Shown here: positions 23,861 through 36,872 of the stretch, one piece after another
Layout of the letters: every line of letters starts with the position of its first letter
Position numbering within the stretch: position 1 is the first letter of the stretch
From: Epiperipatus broadwayi
Lineage: Eukaryota; Onychophora; Udeonychophora; Euonychophora; Peripatidae
Length of the DNA stretch: 64,000 bases
NCBI GenBank assembly: GCA_028023455.1
Contig: JAQFVV010012418.1
Location: 4,337,244 to 4,401,243, forward strand
Reading direction: 5' to 3'
Program-made: the position numbers and the translations under genes
Notes under the pieces: model-generated
The model's database searches: none
Seen by the model: the letters and a program-made list of their open reading frames with translations, nothing else
Told to the model about the DNA's origin: nothing

Positions 23861-24417
23861 TGGTATATTATAGCTTAATTTATTCTTAAAATGTGCTATA
23901 ATCATCATTTTACCTTTCGCGCTCTAATCAAACTGTTTTTATTTATTTTACAATTTTAATTTTTTTTTATAAATATATCATTTTTTAAATTATATATATC
24001 TGACGGAATGAAATTCTAATTCAATTTTAAACATTATTAAAAACACTTGACTGTAGTTCTTAAAATAAATGCCGGATTAATTTTTAGTTCATGACTGTGT
24101 ATAGCAATTATCTAAGATAAATGAGTTTGTTAACCAGATTTGTTAACATTTTAAAATAGCCAACTTTAAGAAGCTGTTTTAATTATACCTATAATTTTAG
24201 GAGAATCAGTATATTAAATTTTCTGAAAGTTTGTTGTGAACAAATTTTATTTATTTAAAACTATTACATATGTAGCATGTAAAGAAAAAAAAATCTGAAA
24301 TATAATTAATATCTAAAATAAATCCATTTTTACTTCTTATTTATGCAATATATGATTAAGTTAAATATCAAAATATGCAAAATGTTTTATGGAAAATAAA
24401 ATAAGAATAATCAAATA
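23861..24417. other. AT-rich spacer, no gene seen
   Basis: No motif or repeat that I can support between the LINE fragment and the palindrome at 24418. Confidence 0.5.
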
Positions 24418-24596
24418 CTCTTTCTAAGAACGTATCACTTAATTTTAAAAAGAAATAAACGTATCTTGATCTCAAGATAGTATTTTTTTTTATAAATTCA
24501 CCAACAACCTGGTAAAGCTACACACGCTTTAATTTCCAGGGATCTTCATTTCAAAAAAAGCAGCATGATAAACACTTTTCGGTATATCTAAGATGT

Positions 24597-24786
24597 TCAT
24601 TGCATATCCTGTAATTGTTTATCTTTAGTTTCAACTTTCAATAAAACTGCTGATAAAGAAGCTGCGAGTGCAAATCCTCCATACAAACACATCGTTTAGC
24701 CACAAATGGTGTCAAAATTGCACCAGTTCTTGCAAAAGCACTGCAAGTTCCTACTCCTAAAGCACGAACCAAAGTGGGGTAAACAT
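24597..24786 (-). pseudogene. C-terminal fragment of an SVOP/SV2-like major facilitator transporter (left arm)
   Basis: Read on the minus strand from 24784 it begins [19 protein letters not shown] and continues [10 protein letters not shown]. This closely matches the conserved stretch before the last membrane helices of synaptic-vesicle-2-related and organic-ion transporters of the major facilitator superfamily. After VA the frame shifts and roughly ten codons appear to be missing. A second frame then gives [17 protein letters not shown] and ETKDKQLQDMQ, followed by TGA at 24597-24599, again the typical C terminus (ETKGxxLQD). The start falls right after AG, so it could be an exon edge. The frameshift and loss mark it as a non-functional fragment. 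Confidence 0.85.
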
Positions 24787-24954
24787 TCTATTTGACTTCT
24801 TCCTGATAGATGTGGGAATTCATGAGGAATAACAGGTGGTAGCAATGAGGACAGTCTCTCTCCTTACATATTACTCTTGAACACTTAGGACCCCTGACTC
24901 CCCGGCCTTATGACCTGGAGAAACCTACTTACTCAGCCATTTTTTCAGATACAG

Positions 24955-25080
24955 TGCAATTTTGACACCATTTGTGGCTGAACGATGTGTTTGTATGGAG
25001 GATTTGCACTCGCAGCTTCTTTATCAGCAGATTTATTGAAAGTTGAAACTAAAGATAAACAATTACAGGATATGCAATGA
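24955..25080 (+). pseudogene. C-terminal fragment of the same SVOP/SV2-like transporter (right arm)
   Basis: This is the mirror copy. AILTPFVAE is followed by the same frame break, then [17 protein letters not shown] and ETKDKQLQDMQ with TGA at 25078-25080. It lacks the upstream [15 protein letters not shown] part that the left arm carries, so the inverted duplication was unequal. One substitution (Val to Asp in the LSAVLL segment) sits in a membrane helix. The matching frame break in both arms shows that the fragment was already broken before it was duplicated. Confidence 0.85.
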
Positions 25081-25264
25081 ACATCTTAGATATACCGAAA
25101 AGTGTTTATCATGCTGCTTTTTTTTTGAAATGAAGATCCCTGGAAATTAAAGTGTGTGTAGCTTTATCAGGTTGTTGGTGAATTTATAAAAAAAAATACT
25201 ATCTTGAGATCAAGATACGTTTATTTCTTTTTAAAATTAAGTGATACGTTCTTAGAAAGAATAG

Positions 25265-25599
25265 TTGACTAAATTATAAAACTGTGTATATAAATATATA
25301 TATATTTATTTGAATAATCAAATACTTATATTTCTTTCCAAGTTTTGTTCTAAATTGAAGTAACATTGTTTAGTTTTAGATAGAGATTTGAAATATTTTT
25401 TAATATTTATCAAGCTTCACATAATTAGTCTATTGGTACCATAACATGTCATTTTGGTTTATTGGGACTTTTTAATTGTTTGCAACAAATTATGATTTGG
25501 CAAACAAAAATGAAGAAAACATACTTTTCATGCTTTGTGGGTGAAATGATTGGAACTTAAATCTTATCTTTTAGACATAGGAACTTTCACATGATCACT
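25265..25599. other. AT-rich spacer
   Basis: It contains an (AT)n tract near 25285-25310. No gene seen. Confidence 0.5.
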
Positions 25600-25735
25600 A
25601 TTTCCTGTGCTTACACAAACTTTTAAAACAGAGATAAAACTCTCTTTACAATACCTTCTTGTATTCATTGATTACCCTGGTTTGCACAGGGTGGCACTAC
25701 TATATGGAGAGTTTTGATCCTGTCATAGGAACTTT
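25600..25735. repeat. Short fold-back family fragment (FB5)
   Basis: ACATGATCACTATTTCCTG (about 25589-25607) and AAAACTCTCTTTACAATACC form a short forward arm. It is followed at once by a reverse arm with CATTGATTACCCTGGTTTGCACAGGGTGGCACTACTATATGGAGAGTTTTG. It is a minimal hairpin copy with most of the internal unit missing. Confidence 0.75.
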
Positions 25736-28700
25736 CCTTGGTTATTTAATGGAAATAAGCATGCATGTAATAATTTATTTGTTGGTAAACTCTTGAAGTT
25801 GTGACATATTAACTACAACCTTTGATTTAATATTGTGGGAATATGATAGAGTAACAGTTATCTGTTCAAGTGAAATGACATTGTAGGAAAGAAAATCTTT
25901 AAAGTTAGTTTTTCAAACATATATTTAAACTGAATAACTATTGACTTTCCATTTTATCAAGTTTTAATAAGCTGTTTTTTCCATTTTAATACTGATATGT
26001 TTGCTTCAAATGGACAAATAAGACTTTTTTGAAACTTTTTTTGCTAGACTTTTTATAAGGCTTAGACTCTGACAATAGAACTTACAAAATGAGTGGCCAA
26101 TCTTTATACCCCTCTCTCTGGATTTATTGTATAATACTTTTTTTTTTTTTTTGCAGAATTTTACAAAAAATATTCTATCAAAAATTTGGTTATAAAAATA
26201 TCAGCCTAAAACATATTGATCAATTGCATATATAGATAAAGAAATTATAAATACATTAAATTAACTTTCGACCATCTGCTAAACATCAAATAAAAGATTT
26301 CCACTTTCAATTTTTATTTTAATTAACTTTTTTTTATTTTGATTTTTTTTATCTAATTATGATTACCTATCTTTTTTATATAATGTTAAAAAAAGGCAAC
26401 AAAATATAAATGTAACTTCTTTTTTAAATTGGTTTAAATTTTCTAAATTATTTCAAATGAAATATTAATTGATTTATTTGGAAAATAAGTTGTATTTTAA
26501 TCAAATAGTTATGAAATTAAAAATGAAAAATATTTAATATACTTATGTAAGTTGTATATTTATCCCACTCATACACATATTCACACATACTTTGATGTAA
26601 TGTTTTTGAATTTATAAGTTTTGAATTAATTAAATACAGTATTCAAAATATAATAAAATTTAATTCTTAGCTTTTTTTCTTCTTTTGTTAATTCCCATCA
26701 TTTTATTTAAATCACTCTTTCCAAAAGTCTGCCGTAACTCTGGCTTAATCATTATTATAATCTTTGCATAATTTTCATTTTGACAACCTAAATGTTATTA
26801 AATTACTTTACTGCAAAATGATCATTTGCATTTGTGTTTTCAAATGCTAGATGTGAGTGTATAGCTTTAAGCTCATACTCAAATGAAAGAATTAATTTTC
26901 ACTCATTTTAAAACTTATATAAATGGACAATTATAAGTCAAGCATATATAATATTATTAAGCACAGGATTTTTCAACATTATAATATGAAATTTAGTACT
27001 GACAATTAACAATTTGCTGTTAAATCACTGTTCAATACTTCCATCCCTGCTACATTGTGATGAAAATGTAAAGGGATCAATTATGTTTGTGGTCTAAATT
27101 TATATAGAGATAGAAATCTAGCATATATTTAAGTAAAGTTAAATCAATAATATGCTAAATGTAAACAAATTCTCATATATAAGTGTTTAATAGATTTGCT
27201 TTCTACATATATTTGAGGTTGCAAATGTAAATGATTTTTTGTGACAATCAAGTGGTGCTAGATGTATTAAAAGTGATTTATTAACTTTCAATTATGTTGC
27301 CAAAACCAGGAATTGCAAATTTAATGTTGAAAAAAAGTACAGTATTTAGCAATATTACACATAGTTATTGAATCATATATTTTTAAAATGAATAGAAATG
27401 AACTTTTCCACTTAAAGCCATATAAAAAGAGGCTAGTTTTACATCTGGTGGGCAATTGTTGTCACCTCTGTTTAAGTACTTTTATTTGCTACTTTTATAT
27501 ATCTGAAACCACAAATATAAACAGTTATTTTGCATTCACATTGCAGTTTATCAGGGATGGAGTACTGAAAAGTGATTTAACAATATTTTAAGTTGTCAAA
27601 ACTAGAAATGACATATTTAATATTGGAAAACACCATTTAATAATAGCAGTCCATGTACATTCATTGCTAAAGAAAATTGAAATAAATTAATCTAAAAACT
27701 GAAACACAGCATACTTGTTACAATTTTATTTTTATTTAAAAATTTAAAATTAAAGAAATAATCACATAAGTCATTATAATAAAACTTAATAAAAGTTGTT
27801 TGAGCTGTGAAGATTATTTTTACAAAAACACATAAGATTGTCAAAATGACAACATTTTTATAATTTGATTGAATTATTGTAAAATATACAATACTTATTT
27901 GTGAAACTATGAATATTAAAGCTTAAAAAATGTGTGTAATGGTTAAAAAATGGGATAGCCATTTTTAATAATATTTTATAATATACATGTAATACTATTA
28001 ATGAATATATTTAAATGCCCTCAATTAATTATTTAACTGAGATACTAAATGTAATGTAATGGCCAAGTCCTGAATAATCACTTATAACAATAAAAAGCTC
28101 ACAGGAATAGTTTAAAAAAAAAAAACCCTTTATCTACTGTGCCAATCCCCAACATTACTAGCCACAAATGAGAACAGGTTTGAATATTATTTACATTAAG
28201 CAATAATTTCAAAGTGTGAAAAATGAAAAACACAGTTCTTAAATTTGATGCATATATCTGTAAAAAAAAAAAAAAATCTTTATGAAATTCACATTATTAA
28301 TAAGTACCTAAAAATTTTAAATTTAATGAAAAATTATTTTAACATTGTTCTGAAAAGTCATGCCAACTAATTTATATAAAATAAAATAAAAAAAATTTTT
28401 AATTTTTTTTTTTTTTTTTTTGAAAAATGAGTTATCATTTCTGTTTACTTAATAATTGAATAATTTTGATTAAAACTATCACTCTTTTATGACTGGAAGA
28501 TTTCTGGATTAAAAAACTCATTTAATAAAATCATTTCTCAATATGCAAGCTCAAAAAAAAAAAAAAAATTGTAAAAGATTTGAAAATATAATGATGATTT
28601 TCAACATTATCTTATTAGGTATTTGAATATGGTTATTAGAAAGCAATTTTGATAGTTACAATATAATAATAATATTGATCATAAAAACTAAAAAAACAAC

Positions 28701-30287
28701 ATGTTTTTATTTTAAAGTATTAAAAGATCTTCTTAAAAAATTTGTCTGTTGGTACAACGATACAAACAAATTCTAATCATTTTTAATTCTTAAAAGGAAA
28801 ATTTCTGAAATATATCGTTGAGTCTTTATTACCTGTTATCTAGAAATATAACAAAAAAATATTTTATGATAAGAATTTATTCTCTTTATAAATTTGAAAA
28901 TAAAATTATTAACAGCAAAATTTTTGGGAAGAAAGCAAAATAGTATTTAATCACCTCTCTTTCTCTTTTTTAATGCAAGAAAGGAAAAATAACTAAGTTT
29001 TTTAAATGGTAACTATTTTCACATAAAACTTTAAGTTAGTTAATCTATATCTGTATAAAGTACAAAATATATAATTTAGCACTTAAAATAATATTACCAT
29101 TATTCATATGAAAATTTAGTTCATAATTTAAGTAACATTTTGTAAAACTATTCAATCATAAAGAATGAAGATTCTCTATATTTCTAGTTTGGTTAAGAAA
29201 ACAATAGTCAACACATTTTTGCATTTTAAATATAAAGGTATTTTATTTTAAAGACTTCACTATTTTATAATGAAACTACAAATTGGAGGTGTTAAAATAA
29301 ATTATACTTAGTGGAAAGTACACAATAAGGAGCTATTAATGATAATCAAGTATCAGTACTTGATCTTATTATTAGTTACAATCTGCTCCAAGTAGGGAAT
29401 TTAATATGCACATTCGTTGTATGTATATGCTTCACGATTTCATAATTATTAAGGATATCCAAGATGACAATACTAAGTGAATTTTTTTTTCAGCTATTAA
29501 TTATATCTCTACATTATACCCAAATGTGTACTGTGTTTTATTTTGTGTTATCTTCCTCCCTCTAACCATTTATTTTTTACTATCTATTTTGTATTGCTTT
29601 CTTCCATTTGCTTGAACATTTTTGTTACTAGTATATATATATATTGATCAGTAACAACATAAAATGATGATAATTAATGATATACCAATTCATCAACTTC
29701 TCAAGTTTTAAACTTTGCATATATATCGAACAATATTTTGAATAAAAAAAAATACATTTACAAATATGTTTTTAATGTATCTATGGTATGAGAGGTTGGT
29801 CTGACTTGTGGGCTGATGAATGGTTGTGATAGGATTGCAAGCTTCAGTTACTTCCTGTTCAGTTAAACATTAAAGTTATAAATGACAGTGATTATTTTAG
29901 TGTTCTTTTTTGTTCACTGTTAATAATTTTAATATGTTGTTAATAGACTAAAGAAATAAATTAATAATAAGATTTACAAATTTTAATTTTTTTTATCTTT
30001 GACTCTTTGTTAGATTTTTTTTTTTTAACTCAATATTTTATATTTCGCTTTAAACATTCATGTACCATTGTATAAAATTCACTTGATTTTTCTAATTATT
30101 GCAAATTTTGTTTCATAATTCAGCATTTTGAGGTTTTTAATTTGACTATAGAAGGTGATCGGCCATTCTTAAGTTTATCACCTCTTTAAGACATCTAGAG
30201 ATAGTGTTTAACAAAAACTGTTATTTCTTACTCTTTGACTGATTATAATTAGCACAGTTAAAACACTCTTTAACAATTTTGAACTGT
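25736..30287. other. AT-rich stretch, no gene seen
   Basis: Long AT-rich DNA with T and A runs (for example 26138-26153, 28404-28420 and 28552-28567). Two weakly similar direct segments near 27230-27330 and 27540-27630 share AAAAGTGATTTA and the sequence after it. The 67-codon ORF at 27388-27591 has no recognised motif. Confidence 0.5.
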
Positions 30288-30302
30288 AAAATCTTATCTC
30301 TT

Positions 30303-30404
30303 GTCTTGCGTTGTTAGCCGAGAGGTATCGCAGCCGCCATGCAAGCAAGTAGTTGGTTGCAGATGGGTGTGGGTTCGCGTCCCGGCAGATGCTATGACAT
30401 ATGA
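30303..30404 (+). mobile_element. tRNA-like SINE, second subfamily, with 15-bp target duplication
   Basis: AAAATCTTATCTCTT occurs at 30288-30302 and 30405-30419. The body has an A-box-like TTAGCCGAGAGGTATCGCA, a CCATGCAAGCAAGTAG segment, a long variable region TTGGTTGCAGATGGGTG and the B box GGGTTCGCGTCCC. It ends GATGCTATGACATATGA, the same 3' end as the Val-like copies. The longer variable region suggests a type II (Leu/Ser-like) tRNA source or a rearranged head. Confidence 0.83.
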
Positions 30405-30419
30405 AAAATCTTATCTCTT

Positions 30420-31884
30420 TCATATCACTCAACTCTGAAGTCATTAAATGAATATTTGAGATTTTGCCACAGCTTTAAAGATAAGAATGAAAACATACAT
30501 AAAAACTAGAACAAACTGCATCAATTTATTTTTTAAAATGAGACACAACAATGTTTTCTTTTTTTATTTCAGTAAAAAAAATGTGTATAAAATTAAAATA
30601 AGCATTGGTAAATACTTTATAAAAAATCTTTGCATGATAATGGAAATTCTTGCAAGCGAGCAGCCGATATTTTAATGAAATCTTGTCTGTCACAGGAATA
30701 ATGTGTCCTTAAAATTTTATTGACATTGTTTCTAAAATAATAGGGTATGTTTGTGTGTATTCTTCAGTTTTTATTCATTTTTTTGTTGTTAATAATAATT
30801 TTTCACTACTTTAATGATATTTTATAATTTTATATTTATATATTAAGTAATCTATAAAAAACTGGGGTTTTTTTTTTTCAAAGAATAAACAATAATTATT
30901 TGATCAATATTAAGTGGGATTTGTCATTAACTTTTAACAAAAATTATGATTATATATTCAAAATTTATGAAAAAATAATGATCCTGAGGTTATAATATAT
31001 ATGTAAAAAAATTTAAAATTTGTAAATTGAACTACTAGAGAAAAAATATTCAAAATAGATTCAACTGTAAAACATCCCCTACTAACTACTTAAATGAAGA
31101 AAAGTGTTCAATGCAAATAAATTTCTTCGCAATTTCATAAAAAAATGAGATCAGTGATTAACTTAAGTTAATCATTGAAATCCATTGTAGGTTATGTGAT
31201 GAAAAGTTAGATGTCAATTTTGTAAAAATATTAATTTATTTCTTAAAGGATCTTATTATATATAATTTTGGTTACCTTTACAGATTTGTCTACATGACAT
31301 TGAACAAAACAATACTGAGTGGTAGCATTTGGTTAATGTTATAAACAGCACAAATAAGGGAATAAATAGAAATTACAGAAAATAAAAAATACATACATTG
31401 TAACATATGTGTGATATGTTTGTTTTTTTTAAAATAATTTTGTCTGTCGTTAAAATATTAGCCATTCACAGAATATTGAGATCTCTGGTCATTATTTATG
31501 TAGTATCATGGTTTCATGTGTAAATCACAAAACTTTTTTATATATAAAATAAATTTTATTAATTACAAATTACGTACAAATATTAACATATGTATAGTGG
31601 GATTTTTTTTTATATATGACATAAGATGCATGACTTATAAATATAATTATTTTGATTAGTGTCTGAAGGCAGATACAATGATTCAATTTCAAAGTATAAT
31701 TTACGTCATGAACAACTAAGAAAAATATTGTTTTGCCAAATTTTTCTCATAATATTTCTGAGTATATATTTTAGGGCATATAAATATATATTATACCACT
31801 CTTTATTATTTTTTTAGAACATTATATTTTTTATCTAAAATTACAGAACAGTGAGCAAGACATATGGTTCTAATAGTGTAAATA
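30420..31884. other. AT-rich stretch, no gene seen
   Basis: AT-rich sequence with T runs and no recognised family. The 62-codon ORF at 30487-30675 is A/T-codon noise. Confidence 0.5.
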
Positions 31885-34860
31885 ATTACTATGGCATTGT
31901 ATGGATTAAAATTTTGATATTTTTCTCAAGCAGTTCTTTTAGATTACTTATTTGCTTGTGGAATATGAAGTGTCTTAAAGATGAGAAGTATGGACATGTT
32001 TCAGAAATGTGTATCATATTCTCTGGATGACTATTATGTAAGATACATGTGGGATCTAGATTTAATTTAAAATGGTTAATGAGGAAGGTTTTTGTAGGAA
32101 TTGTGTTGAGTAATAAGTTGTGCAAAAATTGTAGCCATGATTGAGGCACACATATATTTTGGAATCTGATAAAGTTTTGGCAATTGGAAGGATTGACTAT
32201 AGATATCTGTCAGGATATATAATTTTTTTCAGATCTTTAAATGAAACACCAATTAAATATTTGATGTTATGGTTGTCCAACAGATCTGCATGTTTGTGAT
32301 CAGTATAAAAAATGACTTGCATATGGAAGTTGGGCAAGCAATGTTATAGGTGGAGAAATGGCTTTGAGGATTGGATTAACTGTGGTTGCAATGTACATCT
32401 GATTCAAGTAATTGAGGACATATTAGATTAAGACCACCTTTGCAAATAGAGAAGTATGCACTTGTAATAGATAGGAGATGTGATGTTGATTTCTAGATAT
32501 ATGATTTTATTGTCGTCATGATATTTTTAACAGTACTCCTTAAAAGATGCATCCATGGACTATAGTAAGCAAGTATACCACCCAGAATAGTATGAACAAT
32601 ACAAACATTTACTACAGGGTAGAGCAATTTTGAGCAGAAGGCTTTTATTTTTTTATTGAACTTGTTTATGACCAGATGCATTAGATGATGGATTAATTGT
32701 GTTTTGGATAAGTTAATTGGAATTCTGAGAAAAGATGAATATGTATCTATGAAGAGTGATGGTAGATTGTGACCTATAGCTATCTGTCACATGGATGACT
32801 TACAAATTTATATTGTAGATCATGTTGCAGTTTGAAATTTGTTCAGATATGAAAAATAAGAGGAATATTTTGTAGGTCTCTGAAGACTATCAGGACATCA
32901 TCAACAAAAGATATCACTTTAACAGTAGTACCAAGATGAGGAAGAAAGAGATCTTATGTGCACTGCTCAATCTCTTTGATCATGGAATCTATATATAATG
33001 CAAATAATATTGATAGTGAAGCAAGTGGTGAGCCTTGTGAAATACCTTGACTTGGTTTAAAAGGAGATGAGAGGCATGTAATTTTTTTAGTTTGATGGAT
33101 CTGTTAGTAAGCAAATTTTTTATGGTGATAATTTGATGTGTATAGCTAAGCAAAAGTTTGCTTAATATGTTAAATAAATATTCCCAGTTTACCCATTCAA
33201 AACAGCCTTAAAGTCAACATGGGATGTGACATAATTTGTTAATTTATTTTGTTTTGCATATAATATTGAATCCTGAGCTAATAGAATAGCTTGAGATGCT
33301 AGACAAGTTTTAACAGCATAATGTCATGAGGAAAGTTTAGTGAGGATAAGATCATTTAGTTGTTTAAGAATAATTCTTGCAAAGATTTTTTGATCAATAT
33401 CCTCCAATGTAATAAGACACAGATCATTTACTGATGGATATAAAGCTTTTGAATTTTTTCTAAGGCAGAAAATTATAGTAATAGATAGATTCGGTATGTG
33501 ATATTCATGTGAACAAAGTTGATTATACTTATGTAGAATAGGGGAAATAATATGATTTAGATGATTATAAATATTAGCTGGAATAAGATCATTTGCTAGT
33601 GAGGTATGCAAATGTAAATGTATAATTTCATCAAGAATTTGTTGGTTTGAGATGTAATAATTTTGAGGAAGATGCATGTTACAGTTAGTAGAGGATATAT
33701 GATAATCAACTGCTTTAAGAGTATTTTTTAAGTGATTAAAAAGTTCAATATCAATGTTGGTGCCAGACATGAATGTATTTTTTTTCAATAGAATTTGAAT
33801 ACCATAAGTGTAAAGGTGGTTTGATTTTGTATAATTTATTGTAGTTTTTGTTAGTGCTGAAAGATTAGGGATTATTTTTCTAAACTTGAATATCATGAAA
33901 TTTTGCTTATAAACAGCAGTTAGATGTTTAGCATACTTTGCAGCTTATGAATAAGGAGCTTTGCATCATTGAATTTTGTTATAGCTTGAAGAGTTGATAA
34001 TTGATGTCATCATTACATTGTTTTATAAGATTGCTTGAATGATAATCTGTTAGTTGATCAGTGAAGAGAGTTTTGAAGAGAGTTTCTGCAGCTGATAAAA
34101 ATAATTCTCGGCAATTAATAGAGATTCAAAAGTTAATTTAAATTCACTAGGAATTTGCCAATTGAATGTAAATTTATAAATTGTTGGTATATTTTAAAGG
34201 GTATTTTATGTGAGAGTTACAGAGATATGATCAGAGAATAAAACATTAGACAGGTGAATTGAAGTTTTGAGATCAGTAGGAGAAACAAAAAAGAGATAAA
34301 TGAGAGATCCTTGACCTCCAATAAATGGCACAGCATTTGGAGGATATAGTAATAGTAGTGGTAGTAAGACCAGTTGATTAAGCTTTAGTTTCCAAATGGG
34401 TGGGAGATCATTATAGGAGCAATTAAAATCACCACACATAATAGTTAAACCAGACTTATGTAGGATTTTATTTTGAGCAATGAGGAGAATATTTACTATG
34501 TCTTTTGCTTTTTGTCATGAATATATTACTATAAGATAATGTAACTGTGACTGAAAAATAAAGGGAATAATGATTGCATTAACTGACATGAATAATATTT
34601 TTAATCTTGTCAATGGAAGTTGTGTACTAATTAGAACATCTACTCCTTGTGCTGGTTTGATTTTGGGTTTATGTACAAAATGCTGTTTAGAGTGTTAACA
34701 ATGATTGGTTTGGTTGATAAAGTATACTATCTTTGTTTCTATAGTGATAAAAATATCAGCATGGTAATTATTTAGAAATTGACACAACTGTGAGATTCTG
34801 TTGTATGAATTAAACCTTGCACATTTATTGCATCCATTTTCGTGTTTGACATATTAATAA
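31885..34860 (-). mobile_element. Decayed L1/Tx1-like LINE, ORF2 remnant (endonuclease + RT + C-terminal zinc-binding)
   Basis: On the minus strand the pieces lie in the normal ORF2 order. An endonuclease start at about 34835 begins MDAINVQG. MCGDFNC begins at 34439 and ends with FSDHISVTL at about 34206, the conserved GDFN and SDH parts. An RT N-terminal part (33896-33324) contains LITLEDIDQKIFARIILKQL, matching the RPITLLNxDYKI-AK region. QGISQGSPLASL lies at about 33060-33020, and the catalytic FVDD at 32908-32897. A C-terminal segment (32149-31889) has CILHNSHPENMIH...CPYF, like the zinc-binding tail. Many stops and shifts separate the parts, so no full protein is possible. Confidence 0.88.
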
Positions 34861-36113
34861 AGGTGTTGTATTTCAATCGTTTTTTGAGAATCAGTATTTA
34901 TGTATCCTCTTTTGAATCTGTAGAAGTGTAGTGTAGACAGGGATCCTAAGTTTAGTTTTATTAAGATATTTTTTGTGCTAATGACCAGAATTTAATTTTG
35001 TGACATAGTTGAATGTTGGTGATGTTTAATATGGATGCAATATAAATAATAAGATTGATCAGTATTCGTGGCAGAATATTTTTTATCAAACTAATCATTA
35101 TTTACAGTGAAATTTTATTGGAGGATGGAAGAGTGGTGTGTATGGCAGAGGGGAATCTAGTTATATTATATAGTGGTATGTATTAATCGTTAATGAACTG
35201 CTACTTCAAAACAAATATATTTTATTATATATACACCTTTATATACATATGTATTAATTTTAGAGAAGTGTAAATGATTATAATCTGTATACAAGTCCTA
35301 TCACTAAAAGTCATTTTTCAAACAATGATCAAAATCATTGATCATCAGTGATTTTTTTTTTTTTAAAAAAAACACATTTAGACGTATAATTCAAAGTGTA
35401 AAATCTTTTATCACGTATTAAATCTACCTGAAATATAATTATAAAATTTGCAGAAATCTTTCAAAAATGATTGATGGAAAAAAATTAGAGCGGAAATGCT
35501 TGCAGCCATTAATGAAATCAGATAATTATAATTTACTGCTGACTTTTGACTTATTCATTGATATATATGTTGTTTTTTAAATCGTAAAAATGTTTACTAG
35601 ATTTTTTCTTCTAATAATCGTTTTTGAATCAAAAGTGTTTTTTTTTCCCAAAAAATATTCCATTTTTAAAATTTAGTTTTTCTAATAAGATCTTAATATT
35701 GAGTTTAGAAACGATTTGTTTAACAAACGTTGATTTTATTATTCCAATATAAATATTTTTTTAATCTGAAAAAATGTTAAGTATGGTATTTTAAATCTTT
35801 GCGTTTAATATTTATTAAGTTAAAAAAAATATCTTGAAGATAAAGTATTGTTTATATATAGGACGTTTAAAAAATATAGGTAAAGGTATTTGAAGAATGT
35901 TTTTTAATCTGATAAAAGTATATGTAAGGAGAAAAGAAATAGGTAAGATTTTTATTTCTTGATTCACATGACTTCAAAATATTATTATTATTCTACAATT
36001 TATTTATTGCATTATTATTTATTAGCTCTTTCATATTTCCAATAAATATTATTTATTATTTTGTTTGTTGTAGCTTTTTATTATTATTATTATTATTGCT
36101 GACATTTTTCATT
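34861..36113. other. AT-rich stretch, no gene seen
   Basis: It may include the 5' untranslated part of the LINE just downstream (34861 to about 35200). It also has (ATT)n-like runs near 36075-36095. No coding content recognised. Confidence 0.45.
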
Positions 36114-36130
36114 AAAATAATTATAATAAT

Positions 36131-36209
36131 TGTCAAGCGTTGGTGGTCGAGTGGTTAGCACAGCTGCCTTACAAGCAGTTGTCCCGCCGGCCGACGCTTT
36201 GACTTATGG
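36131..36209 (+). mobile_element. tRNA-Val-like SINE, copy 2, internally deleted, with 17-bp target duplication
   Basis: AAAATAATTATAATAAT flanks it at 36114-36130 and 36210-36226. The 5' part is intact: TGTCAAGCGTTGG, GGTCGAGTGGTTAGCA and the anticodon loop CTTACAA (anticodon TAC). After GTCCCG the copy jumps to CCGGCCGACGCTTTGAC, so the B-box region (about 20 bp) is missing. The acceptor GCGTTGG and CCGACGC still pair, with compensating changes relative to copy 1, and the outer TGTCAA pairs with TTGAC. Confidence 0.88.
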
Positions 36210-36226
36210 AAAATAATTATAATAAT

Positions 36227-36858
36227 CGTTTATTGCTTGGAAGTCGTGTGACATTCGAACACCAGAATTGATAGATTGAAATATGATTTAGAAATCTTCA
36301 GCTTTCGTATTTGTTAGTCTGCTCCGTGTTAATGAACGAATACAATATATATATATTACCAGTTAGTAAAAGGTATAAATAAATTATATTTTGTGTATGT
36401 ATTTATATTTAAAGGGTAGCAACTATAAGTTGTGATTAGGGGTTTAATCCGTTAGCTTAAAATTGTTCCTTACAAAATGATAAAGTAGCAAAAATGATTT
36501 AATTTATATCAGTTCGACATGTTTGAATCTAACATGGAATTGTGGTGTGTGAAAAATTAATATTAATTTAAATCATTTTTAGTCCTGATCCCCCCCCCCC
36601 CGTGTTATTTTCTTAGTAGTAATTTATTATTTATATCTACCATATACGTTATGCACATACACACACTTTTAGTTTGGCTGGTTATCAACTTGAAAATGTA
36701 AGCCAATTTAAATTTTCTGATAGATTTACAAGTAGAAAGTTGGACTTTGATACTGAGGTGCATCACAAGCTTTAATGTTGCACTGCTGCTTTCAACAAGC
36801 TAAAATATAGGATATTTCATCAGATAAATAACTATGTCAGCTAAATTAATTTGATAGA
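36227..36858. other. AT-rich spacer with a C run
   Basis: It has a ACAATATATATATATTA motif near 36342-36358, preceded by GACATTCGAACACC (B-box-like), so a decayed SINE may sit at 36230-36358. A run of about 12 C lies at 36590-36601. No gene. Confidence 0.4.
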
Positions 36859-36872
36859 GAACTATTAATTTA

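Larger units (their letters stand above)
24418..25264. repeat. Palindrome with ~310-bp arms carrying transporter gene tails
   Basis: The left arm (about 24418-24728) and right arm (about 24954-25264) are near-identical inverted copies around a ~225 bp spacer. Outer ends: CTTTCTAAGAACGTATCACT on the left and its complement on the right. Each arm holds, from inside to outside, the C-terminal coding end of an SVOP/SV2-like transporter, its stop codon and what looks like 3' untranslated sequence. The spacer (24785-24953) is comparatively GC-rich and unrecognised. No target duplication was found. The arms differ by only a few bases, so the inverted duplication is young compared with the decay of the gene fragment it carries. 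Confidence 0.9.

Noticed and set aside
24597-25080. Intact SVOP-like transporter gene
   Set aside because: Only the last ~60 codons are present, with a frame break shared by both arms. No upstream exons are recognisable in the window.
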